Shown: positions 59,721-64,000 of the stretch, piece after piece
How positions within the stretch are numbered: position 1 is the first letter of the stretch
How the letters are laid out: each line of letters starts with the position of its first letter
From: Adiantum capillus-veneris
Lineage: Eukaryota > Streptophyta > Polypodiopsida > Polypodiales > Pteridaceae
DNA length: 64,000 bases
Assembly (NCBI GenBank): GCA_014529385.2
Contig: CM043967.1
Location: forward strand, 131,933,182-131,997,181
Reading direction: 5' to 3'
The notes under the pieces: model-generated
The model's input: the letters and a program-made list of their open reading frames with translations, nothing else
Databases searched by the model: none
What the model was told of the DNA's origin: nothing
Position numbers and translations under genes: made by a program

Positions 59721-60975
59721 TAATAAGCCACTTTTGGTCTGTACAAAGTAGTGTGTATATGCATGGTCATATATAAAAAATGATGTAAATACATGCATTT
59801 GGGATCTTTTCAAAGTGGTTTTGAGTTTCAAATGCGGGCCAACGTGTCAACATTGTAAATATTCATGCTTGTGTGTCTGCAGTCGAGCATATGTACATGC
59901 TTGGATAGGGTATTGAGGCCTTGTGTGTCTGCAGTCGAGCATATGTACATGCTTGGATAGGGTATCGAGGCCTTGTATATGGTTACAAGTGGCTTATTTT
60001 GGTTGTGTTTAAGCTTTCTAGAATGTAAATAATGCAAGTGGGAGGTGTGGACACCCTCGTCCTACCCGAGAAGTTTGGCACATGCGGTAACTGTCTATTT
60101 GCAGTGCCTGATCTTTGGTGATACGTGCACTATCATAGAAGTGGTCAAAAATTTAATATGGGGATGTGGAAAATTTCTTTGGGTATCAAGGACCACGCCT
60201 ACAAAATTTGGTGGAATTTGGAGTCCGTTTGGGATTTTTCCCGTGAAAAATACCTGCTGGACATTAAAACTGGGCCCAGAAAGGTAAAAAATGGTGTGAA
60301 AATGCTGAAAATTGACACATCACTCACGGTGCCATGAGTGGTGAGGCTGAGGGAGATCTTTTGATGTGAAATATTAGAACTTTCACCTCTCTGTGTGTGG
60401 GAGGTAGCAGGGTTCCTACAAGTGATCTAGTGCAGTCCCATTGCGTTTGCGTCCTGTTTACGAGTGTGTGGAGGAGTGAATGAGAGCTTTATCTCTTCAA
60501 TTTTGCACTTGGGAGAGTCTATGGAAGTTTTGAGGTTTTCATGGATGTGTGTGTGCGAGGAATTGAGGGAAGAATGTGCGGCTTTCTGCAAGACTATGTG
60601 ACCCTGTATCGCTGTCATTAGGGTTGTCACTACTCCAAAGAGTCCAACAAAGTGGAGTTTGGTGAAGTCTTTGGAATGGTTTGAGAGAGGACTTTTGTGG
60701 CTGGAGTTTTTTAGTTTTTGATGGATTTTCTTGTATATTTTGGTTACCATCAAGTGTGATTTCAAGTGTTGATCAACTTGACTCACCTTGTAGTGTCTGC
60801 GGGCAGGCAAGGGCTTGTAGGTCGAGGCATTTGGAGTTTGAATTGAGCGTGTGGGTAGTATTTTTACTGACATCTTGAGTGTTGTTTTGTGTGGGTTGGA
60901 CTTTAAGTAAATTCCTTGTGTGGTGTTGAGTTATCTGGGTGTGTGAGTGTGCACACGGCGTCTTTTGCTCCATCA
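59721..60975 (+). repeat. LTR 3 of the tandem array
   Basis: 1,255 bp ending GCTCCATCA. Its first base pair reads TA rather than TG. A 52-bp tandem duplication (59871-59922 and 59923-59974) accounts for its greater length. It is followed by unrelated sequence, so this is the right end of the array. Confidence 0.75.
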
Positions 60976-62297
60976 ACGCATACCAAGAAAGTGATGTGTA
61001 TTGTCCAAATATTTCAGAGCAAGCTACTTGCTTAACACTAGTTTGGTACCAAAACAGGACACTTAAGTATCTTTTTTTTATAGATTTAGATTAAATGCTA
61101 CTTGCATCAAGCGAAATATGCTAGCTAGAGGGTCTTTGAAAATTATAACCTTGCATTTTAGAAGTTATCATGATCAAGAAATATACTCATCAAGTGGACC
61201 CTCATAACACTGCAATTGATTCTTTGAAGAATTCAACTTTATAAGCTCAAGAAAAAATGAAGTGACCTTGTAGAGAATTGTACATAACTTTTCTACAATT
61301 GTGTTATAGATAATTGCAAGTTTCATGTGCAAAAAAATTTACTTGGGAGTATATAAAATAATGGGAAGTTCTACGTGTTTGATATGGCCATTTCAAGCAT
61401 ATTGTTGTATGCATAGAAACAAAATGTTTTTGATGTGTTTTTGAGTTTTAGAAAGTGATACATTGCTTACCCTCTCGAATGAGGACTCAAAGTGGCAAGT
61501 AGAAGTGCTTTGGTAAAAAAAAAAAATTGGATCATTTCAAATATTCAAAACTGTGCATGCAAAAATTTTGATATTTTAATTCTTGAGATATAAGTATCCA
61601 AAACCTCAAATAACTTCAAACTTTATACACATATCATCTAAATGTATCAAAGTGCATGGTATGAATACAAATGGGATACCTAAAACCTTGGTTTCAATGT
61701 TATTGTGGAGGACTCAAGATTTTCAAGAGTTTTTGCACAGTCAAAACTTCAAGATAGGGTGTAAGCGACAAAATTTAAGTAAGTTAGGGAGCCGAAAAAA
61801 TACATAGTTTCTTGGTTTTAACATATAAAGTCATTTGATGTTATCAAGTTGCACTAGAATAGCCCCAATTCAATGAAAGGACCTTTGAAAGGCCAAAATT
61901 ATGCTCTTAGTCAGCAGGTGCTCAAGTATGAAATTATGTTTATAACTTGCAATTAAATTTGAAACTATTCCTTGAAGGTCATTCCATTGTTCTGTAACAC
62001 TAAGTACTAGATCTTGGCTTTTAAAAACATTAAATATCTCAGCTCTATAAAAAGATATGAGAATTTTATGATTTTTTTGGGCTTGAAATTTTACAAAACA
62101 TCATGACATAGAAATTACTACAATTCTCTCCATAGGTCTTGTATTTTGACATGGAGAAAAATCCAATGTTTTCTTTCCCTCATAATCAACCTATGGTAGA
62201 ATCAAGGTGTAAAAAACTTCTTTCTAACTTTACAAATAAATTCCCAAAACTTTGTAGGAAAACATGACACTTTTGTGTCCAATTACATAACTAGTGT
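60976..62297. other. No recognised content
   Basis: About 1.3 kb of AT-rich sequence with no ORF longer than 75 codons, no LTR match to other parts of the window and no recognisable domain. It may hold 3' parts of the copia element on the right, or be old unrelated repeat. Confidence 0.5.
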
Positions 62298-64000
62298 TAA
62301 GGCATCCTTGAGGAGTGCAATCTTATCTTTTGACTTCCCGGCTATGAGCAGATCATCAATGTACAAAATCAGAATGATGATGAAACCATCATTCAACCTC
62401 TTTTTGTACAAGCACTGATCATCTTGGCTTCGTTTGTAACCCTGGATTCAATGTACTTATCAAACCTCATTGCCTTGAGCCTTGCTTTAATCCATACAAA
62501 TCTTTTTTGAGTCTACACACCAGTTCTACTCAGGTTGGCTTCTTGGGCTTCATCGAAAAACCCTCTATTTGTGTCATGTAAACATCCCCGTGAAGAAATG
62601 ATCTTCACATCCATTTGGACCAATTCCAAGTCCTCGATGGCTACTAGACCAAGCACAAGATTCAATGTAGTCATCTTGACCACCACTAGAGAAAAGATTT
62701 CATTAAAATCCACGTCTTTCATTTTCTTGAACCCTTTTGCAACCAGTCTTGCCTTATACTTAGGCTTGGGATCATCTGTGATATACTTCTTCTTGTACAC
62801 CCATTTGCATGGCAATGCCTGTTTACCCATAGGTAATTCTGTCAATTCCCACGTTTTTTTTGCTAGAATCGAGTTATACTTAGATTGCATAGCCTCTTCC
62901 CACTTCATGCTATCATCCATTTGAATGGCCTCTTTGTAGCAAGTGGGTTCCCCGCAATCAATGACTAGCAAGCAGTCCAATCCTGGCTCAAAACACTCAA
63001 GTGCACCAGATGTACGAGTAGATCTTTGAAGTGCCTGACTACTAGATTGTGCTCTCTCTGGAGCAACATGTGTATGTGTACTAGTGGAAGGTGCATCACT
63101 AGCACGTCAACATTCTGTGTAATTGGTGGGGAGAGGAAACATCCTCAAACCGTACTTTGTGATACTCAATGTCTTTCACTCGCTTTTTATGCATCTTAGA
63201 CTCGTTGAATATCACCTGTGAGATACATATGACCTTATTTGATTCTGAGTGCCAGAGACAATATCCCATCTCTCCGTCTATACCATATCTAATGAGAATG
63301 CACTTGTGTGATTTGGGGTCTAGTTTTTGCCTAAGCTCTTTTGGCACATGTGAGAATGCCTCACACCCAAATACATGTAATCTGTTTTGGTCTCTTTTCA
63401 CATCCACATCTCTTGCAAAACCTTGTACTTTAGTGGTGTACTAGGTGACCGATTGATCAAGTAAGCAGCCGTCTCGTGATCACACCTTCTCCCCAAAATT
63501 CTTGAGGTAAGTTGACTGCAGATAACATAGAAGTGACCTGTTCGTGAATGGTTCTATTCATTCTCTCAGCCACACTGTTTTGGGCGGGTGTGTAAGGAGT
63601 GGTAAAATGTCTTCTAATGCCTCTTTTACTACAAAAGTCCTTGAACTCAGAGGAGATGTACTCACCTCCATTGTCACTGCGCAAAGCTTTAAGCTTTCTA
63701 CCCGCTTGGTTATCTACCAATGCTAAGAACATCTAAAAGACACTTAAGATGTTTCTCTTCTGCTTCAAGAGGATAAACCTGCACCTTCTAGTAGAGTTGT
63801 CTATGAATTTTAGGAAGTATAACGCTCCCCCTAGAGACTTGACTGGCATAGGTCCTCACAAGTCGCTATGAACAAGATCTAGAGGACTCCCTAACTCCTT
63901 GTCCAAAGGCACTAATGTCAACCTAGGTTTTTTGCCATAGATGAAATGCTCACATAAAGAGAAGTTAGAATAATCTAACATAAGGGTATTAACAAAGAGC
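62298..64000 (-). pseudogene. Ty1/copia pol remnant: integrase and RT
   Basis: Minus-strand copia pol entering from the right edge. Integrase core: LDLVHSDL near 63870 and LRSDNGGEY near 63675 carry the two Asp, and ERMNRT near 63560 carries the Glu, with TPYTPAQNSVAERMNRT intact. A stop lies near 63735 and a break near 63457. The integrase tail follows (63099-63407; HVFGCEAFSHVPKE). A linker comes next, then RT (62513-62980; KWEEAMQSKYNSI, TWELTELP, KWVYKKKY, YKARLVAKGF), with the YIDDLLIAG motif near 62345-62370 in another frame. Homology stops near 62298. RNase H and 3' LTR are missing. Confidence 0.85.

Larger units (their letters stand above)
43638..60975 (+). mobile_element. Tandem LTR array of a Gag-only retrotransposon family
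   Basis: Three LTRs (43638-44852, 47038-48247, 59721-60975) alternate with two internal regions (44853-47037 and 48248-49803 plus 59209-59720). The 9.4-kb element at 49809-59208 interrupts the second one. Excluding that insertion, each LTR-plus-internal unit is 3.3-3.4 kb. A tRNA-Arg-like primer site follows LTR 2 on the plus strand. The internal regions encode a Gag-like piece and acidic pieces but no protease, RT or integrase, so the family appears non-autonomous. Unequal recombination between LTRs explains this layout. No flanking duplication is evident. Confidence 0.8.

Overview
This window is repeat-rich nuclear DNA from a land plant. I find no ordinary host gene, rRNA, tRNA or CRISPR array. 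Nearly all interpretable sequence is transposable elements of plant type: Ty3/gypsy and Ty1/copia LTR retrotransposons, a CACTA (En/Spm) transposon with TNPD-like and TNPA-like genes, and a hAT transposon with DUF659 and C-terminal dimerisation regions. Long CT/GA/CA microsatellites are scattered through it. The species cannot be named from these data; a large-genome vascular plant, possibly a fern, would fit.

Layout. (1) 1-7515, minus strand: part of an LTR element encoding only Gag and protease (copy 1), running off the left edge, with a tandemly duplicated LTR-plus-leader at its 5' end. It sits in (2) 7516-about 11190, a decayed Tat-like gypsy pol on the plus strand, which appears to sit in (3) another gypsy pol split into 11191-11800 and 37976-38926. 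(4) Between those halves is a 26.2-kb LTR element, 11801-37970, flanked by ATTGT duplications. Its 5' LTR holds (5) a minus-strand long-LTR element, 13999-20881, with a tRNA-Trp-like primer site and unrecognised ORFs. Its 3' LTR is broken by (6) a decayed CACTA element, about 24140-34925, which carries (7) a 1.5-kb rearranged copia element, 33087-34604, with ACTCT duplications.

(8) 38985-39175 is a copia RT scrap. (9) About 39200-43625 is a degenerate hAT element whose transposase remnant lies between two arrays of about 63-bp repeats. (10) 43638-60975 is an LTR-internal-LTR-internal-LTR array of a Gag-only family with a tRNA-Arg-like primer site. (11) Its second internal region is split by the youngest feature of the window: a complete 9,400-bp minus-strand Gag-protease element, 49809-59208, with two 575-bp LTRs that look identical, CTTTG duplications, a primer site for tRNA-Asp, a polypurine tract, a 1,726-codon intact ORF and an unrelated 143-codon ORF, but no reverse transcriptase, RNase H or integrase. 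(12) 60976-62297 holds nothing recognisable. (13) 62298-64000 is a broken minus-strand copia pol running off the right edge.

The Gag-protease family is the most interesting system. It must borrow pol functions in trans, yet it keeps a very long Gag-protease frame open in two diverged copies, has an accessory ORF where pol would lie, and moved recently enough that its LTRs show no differences by eye.
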